A stretch of DNA of 64,000 nt from Paraoerskovia sediminicola. GTDB taxonomy: Bacteria; Actinomycetota; Actinomycetes; Actinomycetales; Cellulomonadaceae. The position numbers and the translations under genes are program-made. Below the pieces are notes generated by a model that had not been told where the DNA came from, made no database searches, and was given only the letters and a program-made list of their open reading frames with translations. Location of the stretch: assembly GCF_030296575.1 (NCBI RefSeq), contig NZ_AP027729.1, forward strand, positions 930,001 through 994,000, written 5' to 3'. Of the stretch, positions 9,801 through 16,811 are shown one piece after another (position 1 is the first letter of the stretch; each line of letters begins with the position of its first letter).

Positions 9801-9875
9801 CCTGCGGTGGAGCACGCTGACGAGAAGAGGCGCGGCGAGCGCCATGAGGAGGTGGGCCACGAGGAGCAGCAGCAC
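6849..9875 (-). CDS. mrpA: Mrp Na+/H+ antiporter subunit A (MrpA-MrpB fusion)
   Basis: 1008 residues, the usual length of actinobacterial MrpAB. Residues ~1-500 are a NuoL-like proton channel (LLFVFWELTTVFSYLLI, TKSALIPFHFWLPAAMAAPTP, MVKAGVYLVAR). The middle is the MrpA C-terminal hydrophobic domain (DLAMTQVLVETVTL), and the last ~150 residues are MrpB-like (HNSPGGGFAAGLLVGIALL). Largest subunit and first gene of the operon. The promoter should lie in 9876-10014; only a weak -10-like TAACCT was seen there. Confidence 0.95.
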   Translation of the reverse strand: MLLLLVAHLLMALAAPLLVSVLHRRAFWVMALAPASAAAYALAHTPQVMAGDFPTESVAWVPSLGLELAFRLDTLSWFMLLLVGGVGALVLVYCSAYFSRTAAGLRRFGAVLTAFAGTMVGLVTADDLLLLFVFWELTTVFSYLLISHYADRKASRRAAMQAIVVTTAGGLAMLVGLVILGEAAGTYRLSDVVAHPPEGGAVPVAVALLLVGAATKSALIPFHFWLPAAMAAPTPVSAYLHAAAMVKAGVYLVARFAPAYAELPVWQVMVITLGTGTMLLGGYRALRQHDLKLVLAFGTVSQLGLIILLVGLGTRGAALAGLAMIGAHAMFKAALFLVVGIVDAATGTRDLRRLTGVGRRLPVTATAAALATLSMMGFPPFAGYVAKEAALESLVHGAEDGWVDQVVLWAFVVGSVLTVAYSLRFWWGAFASKGPATERGAATDRRTGSGDVEHPVDPGEVERPSVLLVGPPAILALLGLAAALLPHLGEAILGPYAETYPEGEPGHLTLWGGFGLPVVLTLGVYVVGALLFWARERVERFQARAPHVVEADVVYRRTMRRLDEIAADVTAATQRGSLPFYLGAILVVMVIGPGIAGLAGWRGELEVKLWDRPAQMVVVVAIAVATILATRARRRLKAVLLVGAAGYGNAALFLLHGAPDLAMTQVLVETVTLAVMVLVLRRLPPYFSDRPLAVSRYVRLGIGVAVGVVMMGFAIVAPLARTALPVSIDFPSEADEFGGGKNVVNVTLVDIRAWDTVGEISVLLVAATGVASLVFLRRRSGEIPRLRATEDLSTRQPKVWSGTPDPGGALRTRGTGAREGASPAMRPWLRAESTLAPQRRSVIFEVVTRLVFHSMIVFALYLLFSGHNSPGGGFAAGLLVGIALLVRYLAGGRYELGEAAPVHPGLLLGTGLFLSAGVGLLALLAGGEVLQSVILDLHVPVLGEVHLVTSLFFDIGVFLLVIGLVLDILRSLGGELDRQAEITDGDLDTGPESELEALDPTVIGGERP

Positions 9876-10014
9876 GTCCGCTCCGTCCTGTGGGCGGGTG
9901 GGCGAGAGGAGTAGGTTACCAACCGGCCCGGCGTCGCCGCAGGTCGGACGGCGTCCCTGCGACAGCGGTCAGCGCCTCACCGTCCGTGCGCCTCCAGCTG
10001 GACGAAGACGCAGG

Positions 10015-11085
10015 TCAGAGGTCGTCCGGCTCGACGAGGAACCCGGCGTCGTCCGCGATCTCGCCACCGACCGCGCCGTGCAGGACCCGGGCCAGGTCGG
10101 CCACGAGCTCCGCCGCACGCTTGCGCGCCACGCGGAAGTCGAGCGAGGGGTGCTCGTCCTGCGACGCCTCGAGGTCGGACGGCTCCCAGCGGACCCGGTA
10201 GGCGACCGCGCCGCCCTGGGTCCACGGCAGACCGCGCAGCAGCAGCGGCAGCTCGTCCTGGCCGTCGACCTCCACCGCGACCATGCCGTCGACCCCGAGG
10301 TCGAGGAGCAGCCCGTAGCCGTCGAGCGGCTCGCCGCTCGTCAGGGCCCGGATGTCGACCTCGTCGGCCGCCGCGTGGATGCGCCTGCGGGTCTCGGCCT
10401 CCATCTGCTCGCCCCGGTACAGGGGCAGGTCCGCGATGCCCCGCGGCGGGCCGCTCCACTCCGCCCCGTCCATCGCCAGGCGGATCCGCACGTCGACGGC
10501 GGAGAGCACGGACTGCGCGGCGTCGGGGTCGAGCCACACGTCCGAGTAGACCGTCATGTCGACCGCGACCGAGGGGTCGGGGGTCAGCACCACGGCCGCG
10601 CGGCCGTCGGCGGTGGCGTCCAGCGCCAGGTGCCCGCCGAGGCGGCGAGCGGCGTCGACCAGCCAGGCGACGACCCGGCCCTCCTCACGGTGCGGCAGCC
10701 CGTGCGGGAACGCCCTGCCGAGCCCGTCGCGGTCCCCGCCGCCCGGGTAGGGAGCCTCGCCACGCTCGCGCGGGACCGTCACGTCGAAGACCGCGCTGGA
10801 CCCGTGCGGCAACCCCGGCACCGGGGCGAACGGCCCCGTGAGCGTCGTGTGGCGGGAGGTCCGCAGGACACCGGGCTCCCCCGGTCGCGCGACGCGCGGC
10901 GCGGCCGCCGCAGGCACGACCCCCGTCGGGACGACGTCCCAGCGTGTCCCCGCGAAGCGGGACAGCGCGAGGGTCTCGACCTCGTCGACGACCACGTCGT
11001 CGGGCAGGACGAGCAGGTGCCGGGCCTGGTACCCGGCCGGGGACGTCGCGGGCAGGGACGGGAGCGAAGGAGGGAGGGTAGGCAT
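10015..11085 (-). CDS. Protein of unknown function (paralogue A)
   Basis: 356 residues from ATG 11085, which has GAGAAGAG upstream; the longer frame to 11286 has shadow composition. No membrane segment, signal peptide or known catalytic motif. It is a diverged paralogue of the gene at 19028-20023: both share an N-terminal HLLVLP/HVLVVP block, a GPF block, DRDGL-RAF, a PDP--(V)D(M/L)T(V/L)YS block and a terminal GG-(I/V)--D-GF(L/V)V--D(D/E)L. About 330-360 residues with a conserved C-terminus suggests a soluble cytoplasmic protein. Function not recognised. Confidence 0.7.
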   Translation of the reverse strand: MPTLPPSLPSLPATSPAGYQARHLLVLPDDVVVDEVETLALSRFAGTRWDVVPTGVVPAAAAPRVARPGEPGVLRTSRHTTLTGPFAPVPGLPHGSSAVFDVTVPRERGEAPYPGGGDRDGLGRAFPHGLPHREEGRVVAWLVDAARRLGGHLALDATADGRAAVVLTPDPSVAVDMTVYSDVWLDPDAAQSVLSAVDVRIRLAMDGAEWSGPPRGIADLPLYRGEQMEAETRRRIHAAADEVDIRALTSGEPLDGYGLLLDLGVDGMVAVEVDGQDELPLLLRGLPWTQGGAVAYRVRWEPSDLEASQDEHPSLDFRVARKRAAELVADLARVLHGAVGGEIADDAGFLVEPDDL

Positions 11086-11156
11086 GTCTCTTCTCGGGGC
11101 TCGGTGCAGTCTGACGCGTCGGGGGTTCCGGTCGGCGGCCATGCGGTCGGGCGGCG

Positions 11157-11732
11157 TCAGACCTGGGTGCGGTGGAAGCTCTGGAACGACCGCGACGCCG
11201 TCGGGCCACGCTGGCCCTGGTACCGCGAGCCGTAGACGCTCGACCCGTACGGGTGCTCGGAGGGCGACGACAGACGGAAGAAGCACATCTGGCCGATCTT
11301 CATGCCAGGCCAGAGCGTGATCGGCAGCGTCGCCACGTTCGACAGCTCGAGCGTCACGTGACCGGAGAACCCGGGGTCGATGAACCCGGCCGTCGAGTGG
11401 GTCAGCAGGCCGAGTCGCCCGAGGCTGGACTTGCCCTCGAGGCGCGCCGCGACGTCGTCCGGCAGCGTGACCGCCTCGTACGTGGAACCCAGCACGAACT
11501 CGCCGGGGTGCAGGATGAACGGCTCGTCGCCGTCGACCTCGACGAGCCGCGTCAGCTCGGGCTGGTCCTCGCGCGGGTCGATGAACGGGTACTTGTGGTT
11601 GTCGAACAACCGGAAGTACCTGTCGAGCCGGACGTCGATGCTCGACGGCTGGAGCATCCCGGGCTCGTAGGGCTCGAGCTGGACACGGCCGGCGTCGAGC
11701 TCGGCCCTGATGTCGCGGTCGGAGAGCAGCAC
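11157..11732 (-). CDS. dcd: dCTP deaminase (possibly dUMP-forming)
   Basis: 191 residues, full length. It deaminates dCTP; mycobacterial-type homologues are bifunctional and also hydrolyse dUTP to dUMP. Characteristic segments are [46 protein letters not shown] and VTLELSN, the last holding the catalytic Glu. The length and [10 protein letters not shown] loop fit the actinobacterial bifunctional type, but this is inference. Role: thymidylate precursor supply and exclusion of uracil from DNA. Confidence 0.95.
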   Translation of the reverse strand: MLLSDRDIRAELDAGRVQLEPYEPGMLQPSSIDVRLDRYFRLFDNHKYPFIDPREDQPELTRLVEVDGDEPFILHPGEFVLGSTYEAVTLPDDVAARLEGKSSLGRLGLLTHSTAGFIDPGFSGHVTLELSNVATLPITLWPGMKIGQMCFFRLSSPSEHPYGSSVYGSRYQGQRGPTASRSFQSFHRTQV

Positions 11733-11794
11733 GGGCTCACGCTAGCGGAGTCGGCCGGTGTTGCGGAGGCCCCGGCCCACCGAGACCGACCGTT

Positions 11795-11824
11795 TCGAGA
11801 ATCGGGGCCCGATGCGGTTATGAT
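11795..11824 (+). promoter_or_regulatory. Predicted sigma70-type promoter of tRNA-Gly
   Basis: TCGAGA (11795-11800) and TATGAT (11819-11824) are separated by 18 bp, with the tRNA starting 63 bp downstream of the -10. Four of six -35 and five of six -10 bases match consensus. Confidence 0.5.
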
Positions 11825-11887
11825 CGGTGCGCGCGATCGACCGGGGCTCGGGTTGAGCACCACCGAGCATGCCCCCAGGATCGCTTC

Positions 11888-11958
11888 GCGGGTGTAGTTC
11901 AATGGTAGAACATCAGCTTCCCAAGCTGATAGCGCGGGTTCGATTCCCGTCACCCGCT
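11888..11958 (+). tRNA. tRNA-Gly (anticodon CCC)
   Basis: 71-nt cloverleaf. The acceptor stem pairs GCGGGTG with CACCCGC plus discriminator T. The anticodon arm is TCAGC-TTCCCAA-GCTGA with CCC at positions 34-36, and the T-loop is GTTCGATTC. CCA is not encoded. The 3' half (from 11918) is duplicated at 16928, showing it is the attachment site of the adjacent element; the intact copy is kept here. Confidence 0.95.
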
Positions 11959-11959
11959 C
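11918..11959. repeat. attL core (42-bp direct repeat)
   Basis: Runs from TTCCCAAGCTGATAG in the anticodon loop to two bases past the acceptor stem; identical to 16928-16969. The match ends exactly where the upstream sequences diverge (GC versus GA). Confidence 0.93.
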
Positions 11960-12034
11960 TCTCAGCATCATCGCAGGTCAGAGTGCGTATCGCCCCCGTT
12001 TGGGGCCGCTCTGAGGCGCGAGGGTTTTCGCCTC

Positions 12035-12054
12035 TTGCGCCCTAATGCGCCCTT
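12035..12054. repeat. 20-bp direct repeat, copy 1 (near attL)
   Basis: Begins TTGCGCCCTAATGCG; itself two GCGCCCT units separated by AAT. Identical to 16792-16811 near the other end, with a related imperfect copy around 13677-13694. Its place next to the integrase start suggests an arm-type integrase or Xis site, or an operator. Confidence 0.7.
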
Positions 12055-12083
12055 CGCGGCGCGGATACGCACGGAGCGACCGC

Positions 12084-13484
12084 ATGAACACCACCACCCG
12101 CGCCACCTCGGCCCCTCGAGCTGCCACCACGCCCTCACGCCACGCTCGACGCGGCTACGGACAGGTACGCCAGGAACGCTCCGGGCGCTGGCGAGCCCTG
12201 TACACCGGCCCGGACGGCACCCGCCGCAGCGCCGGCACCCATGACACGCGCGCTGAGGCCGAGGGCGCGCTCGCAGCCGTCCTGACCGACGTGTACCGAG
12301 GCTCCTACCGCGCGCCCGACCTCGGGGCGCTGACGCTGAGCACCTACGCCCGCCGCTGGCTGGCCCGCCAGGACGGTCTGGCGCCCCGCACGCTCGACCT
12401 GTACCGGCGCCTGGCCGACCGCTGGCTCCTGGCCCCGATCCCGGCCACCGGCCGCTCGAGCATCGCCCTGGACCTCGGCGCCCTCGAGGTGCGGGCCCTG
12501 ACGCCCGGACTCGTGGCCGACTGGCACGCCGCCGTCGTGGCCGCAGCTCGCACCTCGGCCACCGCCCGCGCCGAACGCGCCGCCACCGTGACCACCGCCC
12601 AGGCCGTGCGCGCATGGGCGCTGGACTACGGGCACCCGTGCGCCGTGACCGGGCGCCTGCCCGCGGCGCTCGTGGCCGACTGGCAGCGCGCCGGCGCGCC
12701 GATGCCCGCCGCCCCTACCCCGGCGCCGAACGCCGGCCGCACCCAGGCCGCCCAGGCCTACCGGCTCCTACGCACCATCTGCTCGGCCGCCGTGCGCGAG
12801 CGCATGCTCTCGGCCAACCCGTGCCAGGTCCGACGCGGCGGGCAGGTGCGCGCCGCCGAGCGCACACCGGCCACGCCCGCCGAGGTGGAGCTGATCGCCG
12901 CCGCCATGCCCGAGCGATACCGCGCCGCGGTGCTCGTGGCCGCGTGGTCCGGCCTGCGCGCCTCGGAGCTGTTCGCCCTCGAGCGCCGTCACATCGACCT
13001 CGAGCACGCCACCGTGCGGGTAGAGCAATCGCTGATCGAGGTGAACGGCCAGCCCATCACGTTCGGCCCGCCCAAGAGCGACGCCGGCCGGCGCACCGTG
13101 GCCCTGCCCCCGGCCACCGCGCGCGCCCTGGCCGAGCACCTGGACCGGTTCACCGGCCCCGGCCGGCGCGCTCTGGTGTTCGCTACCGCCTCGGGGCGCC
13201 CCGTCCACTCGAGCACCCGCAGCGTGGCATTCGGACGCGCCCGCGCCGAGGCCGGCCGCCCCGATCTGCGCTGGCACGACCTGCGCCACACCGGCGCCAC
13301 CCGCGCCGCCGAGGCCGGCGCCACGCTGGCCGAGCTACAGCGCCGCCTGGGCCACTCGACCGTGGCCGCCGCGCTGATCTACCAGCACGCCACCGACGCC
13401 TCGGACCGCCGCCTGGCCGCGCGCATGGCCGACCTCGAGCACCCGGCCAACGTGCTGCCCCTGCGCCCACGGGCCAGCGCATAG
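12084..13484 (+). CDS. int: Tyrosine recombinase/integrase with an embedded Lsr2-like DNA-binding motif
   Basis: 466 residues from ATG 12084 (GGAG upstream); an in-frame start at 12045 gives 13 more residues of shadow type. The N-terminal arm-binding region carries YGQVRQERSGRWRALYTGPDG. The catalytic domain is complete: Arg292 in WSGLRASEL, the KSDAGRR lysine, His398/Arg401 in HDLRH, LGHST, and Tyr433 in LIYQHAT. Between them, residues ~174-204 (AVRAWALDYG, then GRLPAALVADWQRAG) match the pattern of the Lsr2 C-terminal AT-hook-like domain, an unusual insert in the core-binding region. It mediates integration and excision at tRNA-Gly. Confidence 0.93.
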   Translation: MNTTTRATSAPRAATTPSRHARRGYGQVRQERSGRWRALYTGPDGTRRSAGTHDTRAEAEGALAAVLTDVYRGSYRAPDLGALTLSTYARRWLARQDGLAPRTLDLYRRLADRWLLAPIPATGRSSIALDLGALEVRALTPGLVADWHAAVVAAARTSATARAERAATVTTAQAVRAWALDYGHPCAVTGRLPAALVADWQRAGAPMPAAPTPAPNAGRTQAAQAYRLLRTICSAAVRERMLSANPCQVRRGGQVRAAERTPATPAEVELIAAAMPERYRAAVLVAAWSGLRASELFALERRHIDLEHATVRVEQSLIEVNGQPITFGPPKSDAGRRTVALPPATARALAEHLDRFTGPGRRALVFATASGRPVHSSTRSVAFGRARAEAGRPDLRWHDLRHTGATRAAEAGATLAELQRRLGHSTVAAALIYQHATDASDRRLAARMADLEHPANVLPLRPRASA

Positions 13485-13508
13485 ACCTACACGATTTCAG
13501 TTGTCCCT

Positions 13509-13522
13509 ACCTAGCGATAGGT
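13509..13522. promoter_or_regulatory. Palindrome ACCTA-GCGA-TAGGT upstream of the second element gene
   Basis: Perfect 5-bp arms with a 4-bp centre, 9 bp before ATG 13531. It shares CCCTACCTAG with the sequence upstream of the Xis-like gene, and its core AGCGATAG recurs twice at 16848-16864 near attR. Likely operator of an element-encoded or host regulator. Confidence 0.5.
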
Positions 13523-13530
13523 TCCGAAAC

Positions 13531-14373
13531 ATGACCCGCAGCACGCCGCCCGACGAGCGCACCGCAGGCGCGGCCGCTCGCCAAGCCAAGCGTGCCGAGC
13601 GTCGGGCATTCGCCCGCGAACTGGCCCGTGCTTCGCCTGACGAGCCTCGCCGAGTACGGCGCGCCCTGTGCGTTACGCGCGCCCGTAATGCGCCCTCGCT
13701 CGACCTGCGCCTACCTCGCGTCGCCCAGCTGACGCACCCCGAGCGCGATGCTCGGGGCGCGTTCGCGACCCTGACCTCGGCTCGAGCTGAGGCCGCCCTG
13801 CTGCTCGCCATGCCCGAGCCCGAGGCCCTGCAGCGACTATCCCGCGCCGCGCTCGCGCATTTCGTGGGGGACGTGCACGAGTACGGGCGGCCGGTCACCG
13901 AGGTTCCCGGCATGCTGCTCGCCGCGGTCCGTGCCCTGCGCGCGCTCGGGGCCCGCACCGACCTGAGCGACGCGGGGCGCGCCGAGGCTTACGCCGCGCT
14001 CGCAGACCTCGGCTTTCCCCTCGAGGGCACGCATGTGTGGGCCGCCTACGGCATCGGATCGCCGGCCGACCTCGAGGCGCTCACCGACGCGCTCGCCTAT
14101 GAGCTCGAGGCCTACCTGGCGTCGATCGTCCAAGCACGCGCCGAGCAACTGGTGACCCGGATCGCCATTCGCGCCGAGGCGCGGACCGCCCTCGAGCGCC
14201 AGCCGCACGACGACGACCCGGACGCGACACCCGCCGATGCCCAGCGGGCCGCCGCGGACCTCGAGCGGGCCGCGCATGACCCCGATCCGCCACCGGCGCT
14301 ACTGGCTCTCACCGAGTGCGTGCTGACCGCCGCCCCGCCGCTCACGCGGGCGCGAGCGACGCACGCTGCCTGA
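13531..14373 (+). CDS. Hypothetical element protein
   Basis: 280 residues from ATG 13531; a TTG 30 bp upstream is less likely because it falls inside a palindrome. Strongly alpha-helical and Ala/Arg/Glu-rich, with a basic N-terminus (RQAKRAERRAFARELARA), no membrane segment and no recognised motif. Codons are less uniformly GC3 than in chromosomal neighbours. Its position between int and xis is typical of accessory or regulatory element genes. Function not recognised. Confidence 0.65.
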   Translation: MTRSTPPDERTAGAAARQAKRAERRAFARELARASPDEPRRVRRALCVTRARNAPSLDLRLPRVAQLTHPERDARGAFATLTSARAEAALLLAMPEPEALQRLSRAALAHFVGDVHEYGRPVTEVPGMLLAAVRALRALGARTDLSDAGRAEAYAALADLGFPLEGTHVWAAYGIGSPADLEALTDALAYELEAYLASIVQARAEQLVTRIAIRAEARTALERQPHDDDPDATPADAQRAAADLERAAHDPDPPPALLALTECVLTAAPPLTRARATHAA

Positions 14374-14427
14374 CCCGCACACCCCGGCCCCGCGCACCTC
14401 CGCGCGCCCGCCGTCGCCCGCTACGCC

Positions 14428-14460
14428 CTACCTAGGCCGGCTCACGCCGAACGAAGGTAG
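14428..14460. promoter_or_regulatory. Inverted repeat CTACCT...AGGTAG upstream of the Xis-like gene
   Basis: CTACCT at 14428-14433 and AGGTAG at 14455-14460, directly upstream of GTG 14469; the left arm lies in CCCTACCTAG, shared with the operator-like site at 13507. Probably part of the same regulatory circuit. Confidence 0.4.
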
Positions 14461-14468
14461 AGACACCC

Positions 14469-14729
14469 GTGAACACCACGACCACGCCGGCACCGCGTGC
14501 CCTGGCGAGCACCACCGAGGCAGCACCCCCGAACGCTGACCCGCTCCTGACCGTGCGCGATGCGGCCGAGTACCTCAACGTGCCCGAGCTCGCGGTACGC
14601 GAGCTGATCCGCACGCACCGTATCGCCGCCGCCAACCTCGGAGAGCGGCGTATCCGCCTGCGCCGGAGCGAGCTCGAGCGATTCATCTCCGCCGCGACCC
14701 GGCCGGCCACAGCCCGCCCGAGCGCATGA
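14469..14729 (+). CDS. xis: Excisionase-like MerR/HTH_17-type DNA-binding protein
   Basis: 86 residues. The core (LLTVRDAAEYLNVPELAVRELIRTHRI... GERRIRLRRSELERFI) is the classic winged-helix excisionase fold: HTH at residues ~27-50, then the basic wing and the RRSELERFI helix. In such elements this protein bends attachment-site DNA and turns integrase toward excision; it may also repress transcription. GTG start; its stop overlaps the next ATG (ATGA). Confidence 0.82.
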   Translation: MNTTTTPAPRALASTTEAAPPNADPLLTVRDAAEYLNVPELAVRELIRTHRIAAANLGERRIRLRRSELERFISAATRPATARPSA

Positions 14730-15163
14730 GCGCCGCCAGGCACGCCGGCCACGCACCGCGCGTGGTCGGCGCCCGCGTCGCGGTACTGACCGGCGACCAC
14801 GCGCCCGAACTGGCCGCCAGGCTCTCTACCGGCTCGGACGTGCGGATCAACCTCGAGGCGCTCGCCGCCGCCCTCGGCGACACCGCTGCACCCCACGTGC
14901 GCCACGTGGCCCTCGGCGCGCTGGCCGGCGCCCTCGAGCGTGCGACCCGCCTACGCGAGCCGGTCATGGTCTGGATCATCCACCCAGACCCGAGCCCCGA
15001 GGTTCTCGAGGACTACCACCGCCGAGGCTTTGCCCTGCTCGGCCCGCGGGCCGTAGTCGGCGACGCCGGCCCCCGCGTGGGAGCCGGCGCACCTACCGAG
15101 GCCCTGAGCAAGCCGCACGGTCCCGCCATGATGCACGGGGCCCACGACACTGGGCGGCACTGA
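14726..15163 (+). CDS. Phage-type P-loop NTPase-like protein lacking a Walker A motif
   Basis: 145 residues. The segment GARVAVLTGDHAPELAARL, then VRINLEALAAALG, RATRLREPVMVWIIHPDPS, follows the strand-helix order of small phage AAA/kinase-like proteins (hydrophobic beta strand, P-loop, acidic strand, VWIIHTAPS-like strand). But the expected GxxGxGK[ST] is replaced by GDHAPELA, so ATP binding is doubtful. This assignment is inference from layout, not a firm family match. ATG overlaps the xis stop; its own stop overlaps the next start (TGATG). Confidence 0.55.
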   Translation: MSAARHAGHAPRVVGARVAVLTGDHAPELAARLSTGSDVRINLEALAAALGDTAAPHVRHVALGALAGALERATRLREPVMVWIIHPDPSPEVLEDYHRRGFALLGPRAVVGDAGPRVGAGAPTEALSKPHGPAMMHGAHDTGRH

Positions 15164-15876
15164 TGGGTGGGCTACTGGTCAGCGCGGTATGGGCGGACTC
15201 GAGACACAAGCGGCTCGGCCGCGCCGCGCGGCTCGTGCTACTGCGGGCCGCGCACCTGTGCCGGGACGCTGATGCCCGCACACCTGAGGGCGCTCGCTAC
15301 TGGGCGGGCTCACCGATCCTTGCCGACGCGCTCGGATACACCCTGCCCGAGGAACCCGACGCCGAGGACACGAGCCCCGAGGCAGCGGACGCGCGAACAC
15401 TCCACCGCAACGCCGAGCGGGCGGTACGAGCGGCGTGGCAAGAGATTCGCAGGGCGGGCATGGCCGAGCGCATCCGGGCCGGCCAGGGACACCACCGCAC
15501 CGAGCATCGGTTGACGCTCGAGCTCAGCGCCTCACGCACCCAGGCGGAGACTGAGCCACCGCCTCAGGCGGAGACTGAGCCACCGCTCAGGCGGAGACTG
15601 AGCCACCGCTCAGGCGGAGGCTCAGCCACCGCCCTAGGAGAAGTGAGGAACCTACAGAGGAATACCCCAGGAACAATCGCACCTCAGGCGAGCACCTCAC
15701 CTGCGAGCCGCCGCGACGCCGAGCAAGAGGGCATCGAACGCGCCGCTCTCGAGAAGCTCGGACCGAACCACTACCCCCGCTATCTCGAGCGTGCCCAAGC
15801 CGACCTCGGCCAGGATGCTCCCGGCTCTGAGGTGGTCCGGCATGCCCTGGCACTCGCCCGCGGCGGTGCGGCATGA
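15163..15876 (+). CDS. Replication-initiator-type helix-turn-helix protein with internal iteron-like DNA repeats
   Basis: 237 residues. The N-terminal half (LVSAVWADSRHKRLGRAARLVLLRAAHLC, YWAGSPILADALGY, AWQEIRRAGMAERI, HHRTEHRLTL) has the layout of winged-helix replication proteins of actinobacterial phages and plasmids. The central 30 residues are encoded by four tandem 23-24-bp repeats that are read in different frames, so the DNA rather than the peptide is conserved. The C-terminal third (EKLGPNHYPRYLERAQADLG) resembles the helical tail of phage replisome-organiser proteins. I infer an initiator that binds its own gene. Confidence 0.6.
   Translation: MGGLLVSAVWADSRHKRLGRAARLVLLRAAHLCRDADARTPEGARYWAGSPILADALGYTLPEEPDAEDTSPEAADARTLHRNAERAVRAAWQEIRRAGMAERIRAGQGHHRTEHRLTLELSASRTQAETEPPPQAETEPPLRRRLSHRSGGGSATALGEVRNLQRNTPGTIAPQASTSPASRRDAEQEGIERAALEKLGPNHYPRYLERAQADLGQDAPGSEVVRHALALARGGAA
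15541..15633. repeat. Four tandem 23-24-bp iteron-like repeats inside the replication gene
   Basis: Units at 15541-15564 (24 bp), 15565-15587, 15588-15610 and 15611-15633 (23 bp each). The first three share CAGGCGGAGACTGAGCCACC; the fourth has two substitutions. Across each junction CTCAG and CTGAG form an inverted repeat. A partial copy, CTCAGGCG, is at 15683. An A-rich purine stretch (15634-15675) follows. The arrangement resembles phage lambda, where the origin lies inside the initiator gene O. Confidence 0.85.
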
Positions 15877-16190
15877 CACCGCGCCGGCCTGGGCCGATCA
15901 CCTACAAGGGTGCGCACCGCCGCGTCGGGCGCCGCCGAGGCCGGGCACGCGACCACGGCTGCGTCGATTGCGGTGGCCCTGCCCGTCATTGGTGCTACAC
16001 CCATGACGATCCCGCCGAGCTCGAGGACGGCCGAGGGTATGAGTACAGCCCGGACCCGCAGCGGTACGAGCCCCGGTGCGTGAGCTGCCACAAGCACGTG
16101 GACCTGGCACGCCTCGAGGGCCGAGTGCTAACCGCCCCATCGCCGGCGCCCCTACAGCCGATGCTTTGGATCGAATGGCCCACGGTTTGA
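15873..16190 (+). CDS. HNH-like/zinc-ribbon phage-type protein
   Basis: 105 residues; ATG overlaps the previous stop (ATGA). It has two CxxC pairs (HGCVDCGGPARHWCYTHDD and PRCVSCHKHVDLARL), as in short actinophage HNH endonuclease-like proteins, with His residues in WCYTHDD and CHKHVD as candidate catalytic or metal ligands. Whether it cuts DNA is uncertain. Last gene of the element operon. Confidence 0.65.
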   Translation: MTPRRPGPITYKGAHRRVGRRRGRARDHGCVDCGGPARHWCYTHDDPAELEDGRGYEYSPDPQRYEPRCVSCHKHVDLARLEGRVLTAPSPAPLQPMLWIEWPTV

Positions 16191-16368
16191 ACGGTCTTTG
16201 ACTGGCTCGGTAACCCACGCAAGCCGTCCGCTCTCATTTCTCTTTCTTGGTGACCATGTATAGGGAAGGCCGCGTTTCTTTAAGTGAGCAATGCGGAAAC
16301 TCTCGCGCCTACTCCTCCCTTTCTCTCCCGATTGTGTTGAAAAACGGGCAAGAATCGGCCAAGCGCGA

Positions 16369-16399
16369 CCCGAACCGGGCCGATCCGGCCCGGTTCGGG
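16369..16399. terminator. Hairpin, 14-bp perfect stem with 3-nt loop
   Basis: Arms CCCGAACCGGGCCG and CGGCCCGGTTCGGG around ATC, 180 bp past the last element gene. No T-run follows, which is common for actinobacterial terminators. The arm shares CGAACCGG with the palindromes at 17058 and 21185. Confidence 0.6.
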
Positions 16400-16552
16400 G
16401 CCCCGGCCACTCCGCGCACCTGCTCCGCGGCTCGCAGCTCGGCCCCTCGAGACACGACCGGAGCGCCCTGCGCGGCTCAGATTTCAGACCGAGCTGATGC
16501 AGGCCGTTTCATCCGCACCATGCCCGGACCACGCCGCGGCGACCCGCGATGG

Positions 16553-16581
16553 GGCATCGTCGCAGGTCAGCCCATGCGGCA
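16553..16581. repeat. 29-bp direct repeat, copy 1
   Basis: Begins GGCATCGTCGCAGGTCAGC and is identical to 16718-16746. The shorter core CAGGTCAG recurs at 11973-11980, 16871-16878 and 16984-16991, on both sides of the attachment cores, as expected for integrase arm sites. Confidence 0.8.
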
Positions 16582-16717
16582 CTTGGTCAATCGTGAGCCA
16601 CCACGCCCGCGCCTCCGCAGGTTCATCGCCGGCCGAGCGACCCCCGTGCGCCCTTCGGAACTCCTGGACGGCCACGCCTCCGACGCGCACCCACCTCGAG
16701 AGCCAGGACTCCGGTGC

Positions 16718-16746
16718 GGCATCGTCGCAGGTCAGCCCATGCGGCA
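16718..16746. repeat. 29-bp direct repeat, copy 2
   Basis: Exact second copy of 16553-16581, 165 bp downstream and 182 bp before the attR core. Confidence 0.8.
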
Positions 16747-16791
16747 GCGGCCCCGCGAGGCCCGCTCACGAGCTCGCTCGAGCCCCAAGAT

Positions 16792-16811
16792 TTGCGCCCT
16801 AATGCGCCCTT
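16792..16811. repeat. 20-bp direct repeat, copy 2 (near attR)
   Basis: Identical to 12035-12054, so each end of the element carries one copy in the same orientation, about 80-120 bp inside the core sites. Confidence 0.7.

Noticed and set aside
9876..10014. Promoter of the mrp operon
   Set aside because: Only a weak -10-like TAACCT and no convincing -35 could be found; location is likely but not supported well enough to list.
15541..15633. CRISPR array
   Set aside because: Units are tandem without spacers and lie in a coding gene; no cas gene.
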